A DNA stretch of 46,363 bases from RGIG995 sp045652445 (lineage in GTDB: Bacteria > Bacillota > Clostridia > Oscillospirales > UBA644). The notes beneath the pieces were generated by a model that worked only from the letters and a program-made list of their open reading frames with translations, made no database searches and was not told where the DNA came from. Numbering within the stretch: position 1 is the first letter of the stretch; every line of letters begins with the position of its first letter. The DNA is taken from the NCBI GenBank assembly GCA_045652445.1, contig JAZRUJ010000002.1:1-46363 (forward strand), given 5' to 3'. Position numbers and translations under genes: made by a program. Positions 7,152 through 14,879 of the stretch are shown here, one piece after another.

Positions 7152-7967
7152 TTATTTGTGTAAGTACTGACCATATGAGGGGAAATGATATTCCTTAAAA
7201 TACTCATCTAAAGCATTTGAAACCGTACAATAGTATGCCAAAAGCACTTTAGGGTCAGTTTTTATGTTGCTCTTTTCGAAATCATTCGAGGGCTTTTTCA
7301 TGAGAGAGAAAAACTCAAAGATATTGGTAGCTTTTCGACGTACTGTAAAAGTTTCTTTTCCAACATCATTCCAAAGCATAAACACAATATTTGTTGAATC
7401 AGGACTAGATATATGTAATCTAGTTGCTGTATCTATAACCTCGTTAAACATTGTTCCATCCAAATATGTTTTGCATTCCACGGAAATGATTGGAACCCTA
7501 ACAAGGAGAGGATTGTCATTACCCATTTTAATCTTTTTTTCTCTACATATGCAAAAATCTACATTTTTGCTAGTAGTTTTCAATGTGTCTTTTGAGAAAA
7601 ACATACCTGTGCAAATATCTGAATTCTCAAATAACAGTTTTTCTTTAACAACAATCGGATGCTTTAAAAATAGATATTTACTTATTTCCTCGATAAACGA
7701 AGATTTTATACCAGATTGAGCTTTAATATTATTATCTTTAGCAAATTCAGATAAGCTTGCATAATAGTCATCAATTAAAGAACACGCTTTCTCAAACTCT
7801 TCGAGTTTTTTTGTTTTGAATTTTATTTTTGCCATTTGCTCCACAAAGGGCATATAATAATCTTCCTTGAAAGCAATCGTTGCGACAACACCATTTCTGA
7901 TTTTTGTGTCAAGATTATTGCCGTGTGGGTGGAACTTCTCGCGGTTTTGTTGTGCGTTATTTACCAT
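7152..7967 (-). CDS. Bpu10I-like restriction endonuclease subunit 1
   Basis: A 271-residue protein that resembles its neighbour at 7972-8748 throughout. Both have the pattern of a PD-(D/E)xK nuclease: here VDFCICREKKIKMG followed by VPIISVECKTYLDGTMFNEV, where ECK is the catalytic triad end. In Bpu10I two such paralogous subunits form a heterodimer in which each cuts one strand of an asymmetric site. The start follows AAGGTG and lies four bases after the stop of the other subunit, so they are co-translated. The exact DNA target cannot be read from the sequence. Confidence 0.75.
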   Translation of the reverse strand: MVNNAQQNREKFHPHGNNLDTKIRNGVVATIAFKEDYYMPFVEQMAKIKFKTKKLEEFEKACSLIDDYYASLSEFAKDNNIKAQSGIKSSFIEEISKYLFLKHPIVVKEKLLFENSDICTGMFFSKDTLKTTSKNVDFCICREKKIKMGNDNPLLVRVPIISVECKTYLDGTMFNEVIDTATRLHISSPDSTNIVFMLWNDVGKETFTVRRKATNIFEFFSLMKKPSNDFEKSNIKTDPKVLLAYYCTVSNALDEYFKEYHFPSYGQYLHK

Positions 7968-7971
7968 AAAA

Positions 7972-8748
7972 TCACCTTAACAACTTTCCAGGAACAACGA
8001 TATTATCTTCTGCAGAGATCTCTTCTATAGCTGTAACAATTTCCTGCCAGTATAAAAACAAGGCATTTGTATCTATAGGAGATTTCTCGTTTTTCTTCAA
8101 AACAAACATTTCGGACAAAGTGGAATCCTGACGAGCGGCTATAATATGTTCATCCGCAAGGCATTTATATCCCATCAAAACATAAGTTTTTGAATTAGGA
8201 GAGGCGCTTCTGATAGCCTTGCTCGATGATTTAATTTCACCAAACATAGTCGCATCAAGATAAGTTTTCACCTCAACAGCAACTACCGGCAAAATAAGTT
8301 CAGTAGCTGATTGTCCATCAATGGAAATGTTGACCTTCTTACCTATGCAAAAATCTACATCCTTGGTTATGAGACCAATCTGCTTATTTTTATCAATCTT
8401 GAGACCTGCATATACTTTTTTATTAAACACACCAAATTCGCCCGAAGCAATTTCTGGAATATCCTTGAACAAATATGTGCTTATTTCTTCGAGGAACGTA
8501 GATGCAAATTTGGATTGAGAAGTAATTGAATATTTGCGAGAAAAAGCATCGATTTTTTCATAATAGTCGTTTATTATTTTTGATGCACGTGAAAAAGCAG
8601 ATTTGTCTTTTTCAGAAAATACAATTGACGACAACTCATCTCTAACTGGTAAATAATATTCTCTATAAAACTCTTGGATTTTTATTCCGTGACCTTTGTA
8701 ATTGGAATTAATTTTATTTATCAAATTATTTTCATGAACAAACAGCAT
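7972..8748 (-). CDS. Bpu10I-like restriction endonuclease subunit 2
   Basis: A 258-residue paralogue of the downstream subunit. The shared nuclease core is VDFCIGKKVNISIDG and LPVVAVEVKTYLDATMFGEI, with V in place of the C of the ECK-type motif, giving EVK. The long helical N-terminal half (EFYREYYLPVRDELSSIVFS) is also shared with subunit 1. Its start overlaps the stop of the HTH gene by one base (TAATG). Together the two genes form the nuclease half of the type II system, opposite to the methyltransferase. Confidence 0.75.
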   Translation of the reverse strand: MLFVHENNLINKINSNYKGHGIKIQEFYREYYLPVRDELSSIVFSEKDKSAFSRASKIINDYYEKIDAFSRKYSITSQSKFASTFLEEISTYLFKDIPEIASGEFGVFNKKVYAGLKIDKNKQIGLITKDVDFCIGKKVNISIDGQSATELILPVVAVEVKTYLDATMFGEIKSSSKAIRSASPNSKTYVLMGYKCLADEHIIAARQDSTLSEMFVLKKNEKSPIDTNALFLYWQEIVTAIEEISAEDNIVVPGKLLR

Positions 8749-8963
8749 TACTCTTTTTCCTCCAAAAATAATTTATATGTTTTTATTTCTAAAGCATTGG
8801 CGATTTTTTGAATATTGTCAAGAGAAATACTGCGTCTAAAGCATTCAATATCGCTGATATATGTTCTATGCAACCCACATAATTCAGCAAATTTTTCTTG
8901 TGATAATTTCTTTTCTACACGATATTTTCGAACATTATTTCCGAATACCCTAATAATATCCAT
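8748..8963 (-). CDS. Xre-family HTH regulator of the nuclease operon
   Basis: A 71-residue HTH protein: EKKLSQEKFAELCGLHRTYI followed by SDIECFRRSISLD. This is very close to typical C-proteins of restriction-modification systems. The ATG at 8963 is preceded by AAGGAGG. It is the first gene of the operon C-R-R, the arrangement in which a controller delays nuclease expression until DNA is methylated. A second, different HTH protein drives the methyltransferase operon, so the two halves may cross-regulate through the shared ATAGGTCTA motif. Confidence 0.87.
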   Translation of the reverse strand: MDIIRVFGNNVRKYRVEKKLSQEKFAELCGLHRTYISDIECFRRSISLDNIQKIANALEIKTYKLFLEEKE

Positions 8964-9010
8964 AACAATTCCTCCTTTTTTGAACAAATATCCATACACA
9001 TATATTATAT

Positions 9011-9039
9011 ATTATAGCATACAATAGGTCTACATACAA
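9011..9039 (-). promoter_or_regulatory. Promoter of the nuclease operon with C-box-like motif
   Basis: On the minus strand, TTGTAT (9039-9034) and TATAAT (9016-9011) are spaced by 17 bases. The spacer holds TAGACCTAT, the complement of the ATAGGTCTA seen in the methyltransferase promoter, flanked by two copies of ATTGTATG. The region 9040-9200 holds nothing else I can identify. Confidence 0.6.
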
Positions 9040-9201
9040 TAAGTGTCATTTGATTGTTGGAGACGGGTTAATAGTTTCGGATAATTCAACCCATCTTTTT
9101 TGTTGTGCTTCATTTTTTTTGTGATAAATCAGGGGTGCTCAATTCCCTCTGATTATAAAAATTATACTTTCTCTCGGGCATTTAAAATGCGATAAATTAT
9201 A

Positions 9202-9237
9202 AAAAAACCGGACACAAGAGGGGTTCTCTTGTGTCCG
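9202..9237 (-). terminator. Terminator of the integrase gene
   Basis: A 12-bp stem CGGACACAAGAG/CTCTTGTGTCCG with a five-base loop at 9209-9237, followed on the minus strand by a run of seven T at 9208-9202. Confidence 0.9.
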
Positions 9238-9245
9238 ATAGTTTT

Positions 9246-9998
9246 TTAGATTTCGAAATCTTTCAAGATTTCACGCACGCGGCGGTCGGGTTGGTGGATG
9301 TAGGTCTTTTGGGTAAAGGCAACGTCGGCGTGGCGCAGTTGCTCGGAAACCAGTTTGGCGTCGCCGTCGGTGCGGTCGTACAACTTGGTGGCGTAGGTGT
9401 GGCGCAGAGTGTGGATTCCGCCGTGGTCGATGCCGGCGGCTCGCAGAATGTTCTCGAACCGCTTGGAAAATGCCCGGCAACCGATGGGTCGGTTGGAGTT
9501 CTTTTCCGGATGGACGATGTAACCGTCGTATCCTTCCGGCTCTTGGGCTTGCAAGCGACGGATGATATCCAGGGCGCAGTCGCTGAGGGCGAGAGTCACC
9601 TTGCCCTTGTCCTTTTTGGTGGTGGTGATGTACTCGTACCGCTTGCCGGTGGCTTTGCCGTCGTCGTCTCGTTCCTTGATGGACACCTGATTTTGCGAGA
9701 GCAACATGGTCTTTTTCTCGTAATCAATGTCGGAATATTTCAACGCCAGCGCCTCTCCCCGACGGATGCCGGTATTGAGGATAAATAGGAAATATTCCGC
9801 CTGTTTTTCGATTTCATTCAGACGGATGCCGTCCAAGTGCAGGTCTTTCAACGCCGGAAGAATCTGATTTTGATAAATCTGTTCCAGCCGGTTTTCGTCA
9901 TCCGGATAGACGTAGGCGTCACAGAACGAGGCAAACGCTTGGGACGGTCGAACGAGCGTCTGCCGGAAAGAAATATCGGAACAATAAAAACAATGTTT
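9246..9998 (-). pseudogene. Tyrosine recombinase (integrase), 5'-truncated remnant
   Basis: The open frame encodes about 250 residues of a phage-type integrase with a complete catalytic domain: the first Arg in NTGIRRGEALALKYSDI, the Lys region around KDKGKVTLAL, HTLRHTYATK (His-x-x-Arg) and the tyrosine in TQKTYIHQ. The arm-binding and core-binding N-terminal domains are missing. The frame runs to a stop at 9999-10001 with no in-frame ATG or ribosome site; TTG at 9851 is the only candidate start within it that would spare the catalytic part, and it lacks a ribosome site too. The sequence turns AT-rich at about 9985, suggesting a deletion junction there. It fits an island that can no longer move on its own. 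Confidence 0.75.
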
Positions 9999-10154
9999 TT
10001 ATAAATGGAAAGCAAAAATGGTTTTTCTGCAAAAGGGAGTTTTATTGGACATAAGACGTTGTATAATGTAATCGGGTAGGAGGTAAATTGTCAAAGTGAA
10101 GTTATAATTTTTGAGGTAAAAATGGGAAATGCCCTGAGTCAGGAGGTGTTTTTA

Positions 10155-10613
10155 ATGAAAAAGACGATCGTTATTCTGATCGGCATTCAGGGAAGTGGAA
10201 AAAGTACATTTTTTCATCAATTTTTAGCAGATGATTTTGTTCGCGTTAATCTCGACACTTTGAAAACACGCAACAAAGAACGGCTATTGATTGAGGAATG
10301 CTTTGAAAACGGAAAAAGTTTTGCCGTTGATAACACAAATCCAACCATAGAAGACCGAAAGCGATATATTGTTCCCGCAAAAGAAAACGGGTATAAAATC
10401 ATCGGGTATTTTATGGAATCAAAATTAAAAGAATGTATTGTGAGAAATGCTGCAAGAGAAGGGAAAGCAAGAATTCCCAACATGGCGATTGCGGCGACTT
10501 CAAACAAACTGCAAATACCTTCGTATGAAGAAGGGTTCGACGAACTGTATTTTGTAAAAAACGATGGCAAAAAAATGATTATCTCAAAATGGAGGGAACA
10601 TTATGAATTTTGA
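10155..10613 (+). CDS. Polynucleotide-kinase-like P-loop kinase
   Basis: A 152-residue P-loop kinase related to T4 polynucleotide kinase and the AAA_33 group. Walker A is GIQGSGKST at residues 10-18. The sequence then gives VNLDTLKTRNKERL, DNTNPTIEDRKRYI and a lid-like stretch VRNAAREGKARIP. T4-type kinases phosphorylate 5'-OH ends of RNA, which suits its place directly before a Thg1-like polymerase in an operon of RNA repair genes. The ATG at 10155 follows AGGAGG. It overlaps the Thg1 gene by 11 bases. A TATAAT at 10062-10067 may belong to the promoter, but no good -35 box is seen. Substrate is inferred, not shown. Confidence 0.8.
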   Translation: MKKTIVILIGIQGSGKSTFFHQFLADDFVRVNLDTLKTRNKERLLIEECFENGKSFAVDNTNPTIEDRKRYIVPAKENGYKIIGYFMESKLKECIVRNAAREGKARIPNMAIAATSNKLQIPSYEEGFDELYFVKNDGKKMIISKWREHYEF

Positions 10614-11358
10614 TGAATTGGATAAGAAAATGAGAGTGTACGAACAATCTATAGATCAATCTATCTTGTCCGATATGTTTTTAGTCGCAAGATTGGACGG
10701 GCGCAGTTTTTCAAGGCTCACAAAAGAGATCTGCGATTTTGAAGCACCCTTTGACGACCGTTTCCGCGACATGATGATAGAAACGGTCAAGGCGTTAATG
10801 AATTGCGGTTTTCGGGTAGTTTATGGTTTTACGGAAAGTGATGAAATTTCTTTGCTTTTTCATAGAGAAGAAAACACTTTTGGAAGGAAAGTGCGAAAGT
10901 ATAATTCTATTCTTGCCGGCATTGCCAGTGCAACGTTTTCAATGAATTTGGGACAAGTTGCCGCACTTGATTGCAGATTGGTTCCGTTGCCGAATATGGA
11001 ACGAGTCCAGGATTACTTTTTGTGGCGTCAAGAAGATGCCCATCGAAACGCCTTAAATGCACACTGCTATTGGTTGCTTCGCAAAGAAGGTTTGAATGCA
11101 CGTCAAGCAACCGACCGGTTGGAAGGAAAAAGCGTTTCCTATAAGAATGAATTGCTTTTCTCGAAGGGCATTAACTTTGACAAACTTCCTTCCTGGCAAA
11201 AGCGGGGAATCGGTATTTATTGGTCGGACGTCGAAAAGGTCGGATTTAACCCGATCACGAAAGCCAAAGAAAAAACAATGAGGAAAGAACTGGTGGTCGA
11301 TTTGAACTTGCCTTTAGGAGACTCCTATGGAAAAATGATCGCCTCATTTTTAGAATGA
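10603..11358 (+). CDS. Thg1-like 3'-5' RNA polymerase (tRNA-His guanylyltransferase family)
   Basis: A 251-residue member of the Thg1/TLP family, enzymes that add nucleotides to RNA 5' ends in the 3'-5' direction; bacterial members repair truncated tRNA 5' ends on a template. The palm metal aspartates are visible in ARLDGRSFSRLTK (Asp32) and GFTESDEISLLF (Asp80), and the family motif appears as WRQEDAHRNALNAHCYW. The C-terminal part KGINFDKLPSWQKRGIGIYW is also typical. It starts inside the end of the kinase gene after GGAGGG, so kinase and polymerase are coupled. The neighbours support tRNA or tRNA-like repair. Confidence 0.93.
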   Translation: MNFDELDKKMRVYEQSIDQSILSDMFLVARLDGRSFSRLTKEICDFEAPFDDRFRDMMIETVKALMNCGFRVVYGFTESDEISLLFHREENTFGRKVRKYNSILAGIASATFSMNLGQVAALDCRLVPLPNMERVQDYFLWRQEDAHRNALNAHCYWLLRKEGLNARQATDRLEGKSVSYKNELLFSKGINFDKLPSWQKRGIGIYWSDVEKVGFNPITKAKEKTMRKELVVDLNLPLGDSYGKMIASFLE

Positions 11359-11411
11359 TCAGTAAATAGCAACGTATACAGTCAAGTTACAAAGGAAAGG
11401 AGAGAGGTCTC

Positions 11412-12671
11412 ATGTCCTCGTACAATGAGTTAATCAAAAACTTTGAAAAAATTCGGGCGTATATGCGGGATTTTTACGTATATGGATTCAAGAGCAGAGA
11501 TGATTATCGGACCAAAAGTTTGCGTTCCTATGACGACGAGCGGCGGCGGATCGAGAGTTGGCTTGGCGATCACATGCGATTCGTCCGTACCCCCGAAGGA
11601 AAAAACGTTTTTATTTCCATTGATAGCCGCACCATTCGGCATAATCCTTTCTATCACGCTTGGAAAGCGAAAAGTTTTACCGATGGGGACGTGACGTTGC
11701 ATTTTATCCTATTCGATATTCTTCACGAGCCGTCTATCAAGAAAACGATTGCTGAATTACTGCAGGAGATTGATGCGAAATATCTGTCGGAATTTGAAAA
11801 CCCCATGTTGTTCGACGAATCCACCCTTCGCAAAAAGCTCAAAGAATATTGTAAGGAAGGGATTATTGCCGCGGAAAAAGAAGGACGGAAGATTTACTAC
11901 CGAAGAACCGATGATACGGATCTTTCCGATCTTAACGACGTTTTGCATTATTTTTCGGAGGTGTCTCCTTGCGGCGTCATCGGCTCCTTCCTTTTGGAAA
12001 AATCCGAGACGGATACAGACACCTTTACCTTCAAGCATCATTATATCACCGGAGCCATGGACAGCGGCGTTTTGGCGGCATTGTTTGACGCGATGAGAGA
12101 AAAACGGATCGTCACCGTGTCGAACCTCAACCGCCGAAGCGATCTTCCCAAGCAATACCGAATTATTCCCCTTCGTGTATTGATCAGTGTTCAAAGCGGA
12201 AGGCAGCATTTGATCGCATATCTGCCTGAATATAATTGTTTTCAATCTTATAGGGTCGATTATCTTTCCGACGTTACGCCGGAAGAACCCACGCCTCGTT
12301 TTGACGAACTTCGCACGGAATTGGATCGAATGCAAGGCAAGACGTGGGGTGTCAACGTAAAACGAAATCCTTGGAGTGCGGAAGAATTGGAGCACGTTGA
12401 GTTTACGGTAAAAGTTGCGGATAACGAAGAATTTATCGTCCGACGCTTGGAACGGGAAAAGCGTGTGGGCGTGGTGGAAAAGTTGGACGAGAATACCTAC
12501 CGTTTTTCCGCAGACGTCTATGATACCAGCGAAATGATTCCCTGGATCCGAACCTTTATTTGCCGCATCGTGGAAATAAAGTTTTCCAACAAAACCCAAG
12601 AAAATATATTCAGAAAAGATCTTGACACGATGTATCGCATGTACGGAATCGGAGAGGAGACGGAAATATGA
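11412..12671 (+). CDS. WYL-domain regulator 1 (winged-helix plus WYL)
   Basis: A 419-residue protein. Residues about 100-165 look like a winged helix: PSIKKTIAELLQEIDAKYL and LRKKLKEYCKEGIIAAEKEG. Residues about 245-310 form the WYL domain (QYRIIPLRVLISVQSGRQHL, YNCFQSYRVDYLSDV), followed by a C-terminal extension like WCX. WYL domains bind nucleic-acid or nucleotide ligands and switch many defence and repair operons. It begins 53 bases after Thg1 with a strong ribosome site and ends overlapping the next WYL gene (ATGA). It probably controls this operon or the RNA array; the ligand might be damaged RNA, which is inference. Confidence 0.85.
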   Translation: MSSYNELIKNFEKIRAYMRDFYVYGFKSRDDYRTKSLRSYDDERRRIESWLGDHMRFVRTPEGKNVFISIDSRTIRHNPFYHAWKAKSFTDGDVTLHFILFDILHEPSIKKTIAELLQEIDAKYLSEFENPMLFDESTLRKKLKEYCKEGIIAAEKEGRKIYYRRTDDTDLSDLNDVLHYFSEVSPCGVIGSFLLEKSETDTDTFTFKHHYITGAMDSGVLAALFDAMREKRIVTVSNLNRRSDLPKQYRIIPLRVLISVQSGRQHLIAYLPEYNCFQSYRVDYLSDVTPEEPTPRFDELRTELDRMQGKTWGVNVKRNPWSAEELEHVEFTVKVADNEEFIVRRLEREKRVGVVEKLDENTYRFSADVYDTSEMIPWIRTFICRIVEIKFSNKTQENIFRKDLDTMYRMYGIGEETEI

Positions 12672-13588
12672 TATTCAACGAGATCTATTCGGCATATTAC
12701 AACACCATTGCCGCCATTCTTTCCCGTATCATGGAAGGAGAATCGTCCGAAAAAGAATTGCAAAAGATCGTCACCGAGCGTGCCTTTGGGGAAAGTATAC
12801 TTACCATTCTTCCCTCGCTGAAAAGTGGAAAGTGGCAACTGGCTCAATCCGACCTGACTACCCCTTTGAAGAATAAACCAACCATGCCTTTGACCATACT
12901 GCAAAGGCGGTGGCTGAAGGCAATCTCCTTGGACCCTCGCATTAAGTTGTTTGGCGTCAAATTCCCGAATCTTGATGACGTAGAACCTCTTTTTACCGCC
13001 GAGGATTATTACGTTTACGATAAATACGGCGACGGAGACCCCTTTGAAGACGAGGAATATATCCGGCAGTTCCGGGTCATTCTTGAGGCGATCCGTCAAG
13101 GGACGCAGATTAAATTTGAAATGACCAACCGAAAAGGAAATACCATGTTTGTCCGGTGCCGCCCGTTGCGATTGGAATATTCCGAAAAGGACGATAAATT
13201 CCGTGTGATTACCATGGGGTGGCGTTCGGTCACCACGGTCAATCTGGCTCGGATCCGAGACTGTTCCCATTATACCGGAGAGAAACCGCCGGAAGGGGAC
13301 GAGCGTAAAACAGAACACGATATCATTACCGTAAAACTCGTCGACGAGCGAAATGCCTTGGAACGGTTCATGCTCCACTTTGCCCACTTTGAAAAACAGG
13401 CGGAAAAGTTGGATGAAACAAATTATCTCGTGAAGATCAAATATGCTCACGACGATGAACCGGAAATGGTCATCCGAATCCTGTCTTTCGGACCGATGGC
13501 CGAAGTTTTGGGTTCGGAATCCTTCAAGAACTTACTGATTGAAAAACTGAAAAAACAAAAAAACTGCGGACTTACAGGGAGGATTTAA
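12668..13588 (+). CDS. WYL-domain regulator 2
   Basis: A 306-residue paralogue of the preceding protein with a more divergent N-terminus. The WYL part is GTQIKFEMTNRKGNTMFVRC followed by RPLRLEYSEKDDKFRVITMG. The C-terminal extension ends VIRILSFGPMAEVLGSESFK. The start overlaps the end of regulator 1 by four bases, a sign that the two proteins are made in equal amounts and may form a heterodimer. No classical HTH is obvious, so it may rely on its partner for DNA binding. Paired WYL genes are known in several RNA and DNA repair or defence loci. Confidence 0.82.
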   Translation: MIFNEIYSAYYNTIAAILSRIMEGESSEKELQKIVTERAFGESILTILPSLKSGKWQLAQSDLTTPLKNKPTMPLTILQRRWLKAISLDPRIKLFGVKFPNLDDVEPLFTAEDYYVYDKYGDGDPFEDEEYIRQFRVILEAIRQGTQIKFEMTNRKGNTMFVRCRPLRLEYSEKDDKFRVITMGWRSVTTVNLARIRDCSHYTGEKPPEGDERKTEHDIITVKLVDERNALERFMLHFAHFEKQAEKLDETNYLVKIKYAHDDEPEMVIRILSFGPMAEVLGSESFKNLLIEKLKKQKNCGLTGRI

Positions 13589-13590
13589 AC

Positions 13591-13851
13591 ATGAATGAAC
13601 ATACTCAAATGCAACTGACGAGGTTTATGGGTATTCTGAAAGCATTAAAATTGACCAAGGACGACATCTTTGGAATTTGCAGCTTTCTTCGGACGGAGGA
13701 AATGATGATGGAGATGGTTCGTAGATTGAAAGCGAAGGATTTCAAGGTAACTCCGCAAGAAGCGATGAACATCTGTTGCCAGGTCATCATAGAGGACAAG
13801 GAAAACAACAAAGCGAACGGAGTGGAACATTCCCCCGGACAAGAAGATTAA
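13591..13851 (+). CDS. Small protein of the RNA repair operon, unknown (86 aa)
   Basis: An 86-residue helical protein with no family I recognise. The first two thirds (QLTRFMGILKALKLTKDDIF, CSFLRTEEMMMEMVRRLKAK) look like three helices, then an acidic tail. It starts two bases after regulator 2 with GGGAGGA as ribosome site, so it is clearly part of the operon. A dosage-matched partner of the WYL pair, or an RNA-binding helper, would fit. The rightful start is unambiguous; the function is open. Confidence 0.65.
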   Translation: MNEHTQMQLTRFMGILKALKLTKDDIFGICSFLRTEEMMMEMVRRLKAKDFKVTPQEAMNICCQVIIEDKENNKANGVEHSPGQED

Positions 13852-13890
13852 AAAGTATAGAGTGCTGTATTGCAGAAAGGATTCTTGAAA

Positions 13891-14121
13891 ATGAAAGAAG
13901 GAAAGCACCTTTACCGTGGTCTTATGTTGAAGGCACTTTTAGACAAGGAGTATTACAATCCTACGACAGAAGAGATGTTGATTCTTATAGCGAGTATAGA
14001 AGAAGACTCGCGGGAAGCTCTCGCAAAGCGGATGATTCCTCTAATCGAACAGAGCGAGACCGAAGAAGAAGCTTTGATTCTTTGTCAGGAGTTGGCAAAG
14101 AAATTTCCCACAGTGGAGTAA
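13891..14121 (+). CDS. Small protein of the RNA repair operon, unknown (76 aa)
   Basis: A 76-residue helical, acidic protein, unrecognised. It reads MKEGKHLYRGLMLKALLDKE, then an acidic helix EEMLILIASIEEDSREALAK. The frame is open from 13870, but ATG 13891 has AAAGG about ten bases upstream. It lies 39 bases after the previous small gene and is the last protein gene before a strong terminator and the RNA array. Together with the 86-residue protein it may be a structural subunit of the machinery that handles the array RNAs; that is a guess from position. Confidence 0.55.
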   Translation: MKEGKHLYRGLMLKALLDKEYYNPTTEEMLILIASIEEDSREALAKRMIPLIEQSETEEEALILCQELAKKFPTVE

Positions 14122-14145
14122 GAAAACAATATACTTTACCGCAGA

Positions 14146-14195
14146 AAAAAGAGAGAACGTTTCGGTTAAAACCGTTTTGTTCTCTCTTTTTGTTT
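14146..14195 (+). terminator. Terminator of the kinase-Thg1-WYL operon
   Basis: A 13-bp stem (AAAAAGAGAGAAC/GTTCTCTCTTTTT at 14146-14158 and 14179-14191) with an inner CGGTT/AACCG hairpin, ending in T. It separates the protein operon from the RNA array. Confidence 0.9.
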
Positions 14196-14210
14196 TAGGA
14201 TAAAAATCCC

Positions 14211-14247
14211 AAAAAAGGCTTTGCGGCGAGAGTTCGCAGCTTTTTTT
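14211..14247 (+). terminator. Second terminator-like hairpin before the array
   Basis: A-rich strand, GC-TTTGCG/CGCA-GC stem with a small bulge and T7 at 14241-14247. It directly precedes the candidate array promoter and would block read-through from the left. Confidence 0.55.
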
Positions 14248-14249
14248 CC

Positions 14250-14278
14250 GTGAAAAAGGCGGAAAAAAGTGGTAAAAT
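14250..14278 (+). promoter_or_regulatory. Candidate promoter of the RNA array and Ro60-RtcB
   Basis: GTGAAA (14250-14255, four of six -35 positions) and TAAAAT (14273-14278) are separated by 17 bases. The predicted transcription start, about 14285, falls two bases before the first stem-closed RNA unit. The weak -35 box suits an activated promoter, possibly by the WYL proteins. Confidence 0.5.
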
Positions 14279-14286
14279 GGTCTCAC

Positions 14287-14407
14287 GAAAGGCACGAGGG
14301 CGTTCCAAGGAAGCAGGCAGTTAACCTGCATGTCCGGGAACGCCGGGAAGCACCCCGCGACACAGGTTGTCGTTTCGGCATTGTTTCCATAAAAAATCGT
14401 GTCTTTC
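14287..14407 (+). ncRNA. Array unit U0
   Basis: The closing stem is GAAAGGCACG (14287-14296) with CGTGTCTTTC (14398-14407), ten pairs with one G-U. Inside, GGCGTTCC/GGAACGCC (14299-14306, 14337-14344) carries an anticodon-arm-like tip GCAGG-CAGTTAA-CCTGC, with GUU in anticodon position but A instead of the invariant U33. A second hairpin, CGACA/TGTCG, follows at 14358-14372. It lacks the ACAGCAAU motif and may be the Y-RNA-like founder or leader. Confidence 0.6.
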
Positions 14408-14430
14408 ATCCCCCAAATCGGGAAGATCAA

Positions 14431-14539
14431 AAGATGTCAACAGCAATCATTCGACGATTGTTTGTCCCATAGGGACAGCTGCTTTCGTAAGCAGAAGACG
14501 AGCGGGGTGCAAGGCCCGGCACAAAGGAAACGGCATCTT
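14431..14539 (+). ncRNA. Array unit U1 (Thr CGU-like loop)
   Basis: The stem is AAGATGTC (14431-14438) with GGCATCTT (14532-14539), one G-U, followed by ACAGCAAUC on the 5' side. Inner hairpins are CAATC/GATTG, TGTCCC/GGGACA and CTGC-TTTCGTAA-GCAG. The last has an eight-base loop with U, CGU and AA as in a tRNA-Thr. A following CGGG-GTGCAAGG-CCCG hairpin resembles a second loop. T7 follows the unit. Confidence 0.65.
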
Positions 14540-14555
14540 GTTTTTTTCCGATAAA

Positions 14556-14683
14556 AAGGCACGGGCAGATTTTCAAAGCAGTGGGCGTAAATCCGCGAAA
14601 CGAGAAAATCCTCCGAAGAAGAACCATAATCCGGCGCGATTAGTGCGTCGCCTTCACCGATTCGGAAGCGGAGCCTGTGCCTT
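14556..14683 (+). ncRNA. Array unit U2
   Basis: The stem is AAGGCACGGGC (14556-14566) with GCCTGTGCCTT (14673-14683), 11 pairs with one G-U. Inside, GATTTTC/GAAAATC (14568-14574, 14604-14610) carries the tip GTGG-GCGTAAAT-CCGC. A further arm GGCG/CGCC lies at 14633-14652, and CTCCG/CGGAG closes a multibranch. The 5' motif is degenerate (GCAGATT), and the anticodon-like loop is not convincing. Confidence 0.6.
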
Positions 14684-14687
14684 ATAA

Positions 14688-14752
14688 AAGACTCGTACAG
14701 CAATGAAAACGGATAAGAAATGTAAATTCTTCGACAGAAACCAACGAGTCTT
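14688..14752 (+). ncRNA. Array unit U3 (Tyr GUA-like anticodon arm)
   Basis: The stem AAGACTCGT (14688-14696) pairs perfectly with ACGAGTCTT (14744-14752), followed by ACAGCAAUG. The only inner hairpin is AAGAA-ATGTAAA-TTCTT (14715-14731): five pairs, a seven-base loop, U33 and GUA at 14722-14724, exactly the geometry of a tyrosine anticodon arm. It is the most compact unit. Confidence 0.7.
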
Positions 14753-14757
14753 GATAA

Positions 14758-14865
14758 AAGATGCCGACAGCAATCCCAAAAGTTCGCTCTCATCTCCCAG
14801 GGAGCAGCTGCACTTGTAAGCAGCCACGAGCAGAGTGTAACTCTGCGAGGGAAAAAAGGCATCTT
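14758..14865 (+). ncRNA. Array unit U4 (Thr UGU-like loop)
   Basis: The stem is AAGATGCC (14758-14765) with GGCATCTT (14858-14865), followed by GACAGCAAUC. The tip GCTGC-ACTTGTAA-GCAGC (14807-14824) has U, UGU, AA in the loop, as in tRNA-Thr. The next arm is GCAGAG-TGTAA-CTCTGC. The whole unit, including its downstream spacer, resembles U1, so the two are duplicates that differ in the anticodon-like triplet. Confidence 0.68.
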
Positions 14866-14879
14866 GTTCCCCTCGAAAA

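Noticed and set aside
9246..9851. Intact short integrase starting at TTG 9851
   Set aside because: The frame continues upstream with integrase-like sequence, and no ribosome site precedes 9851; a truncated gene fits better.
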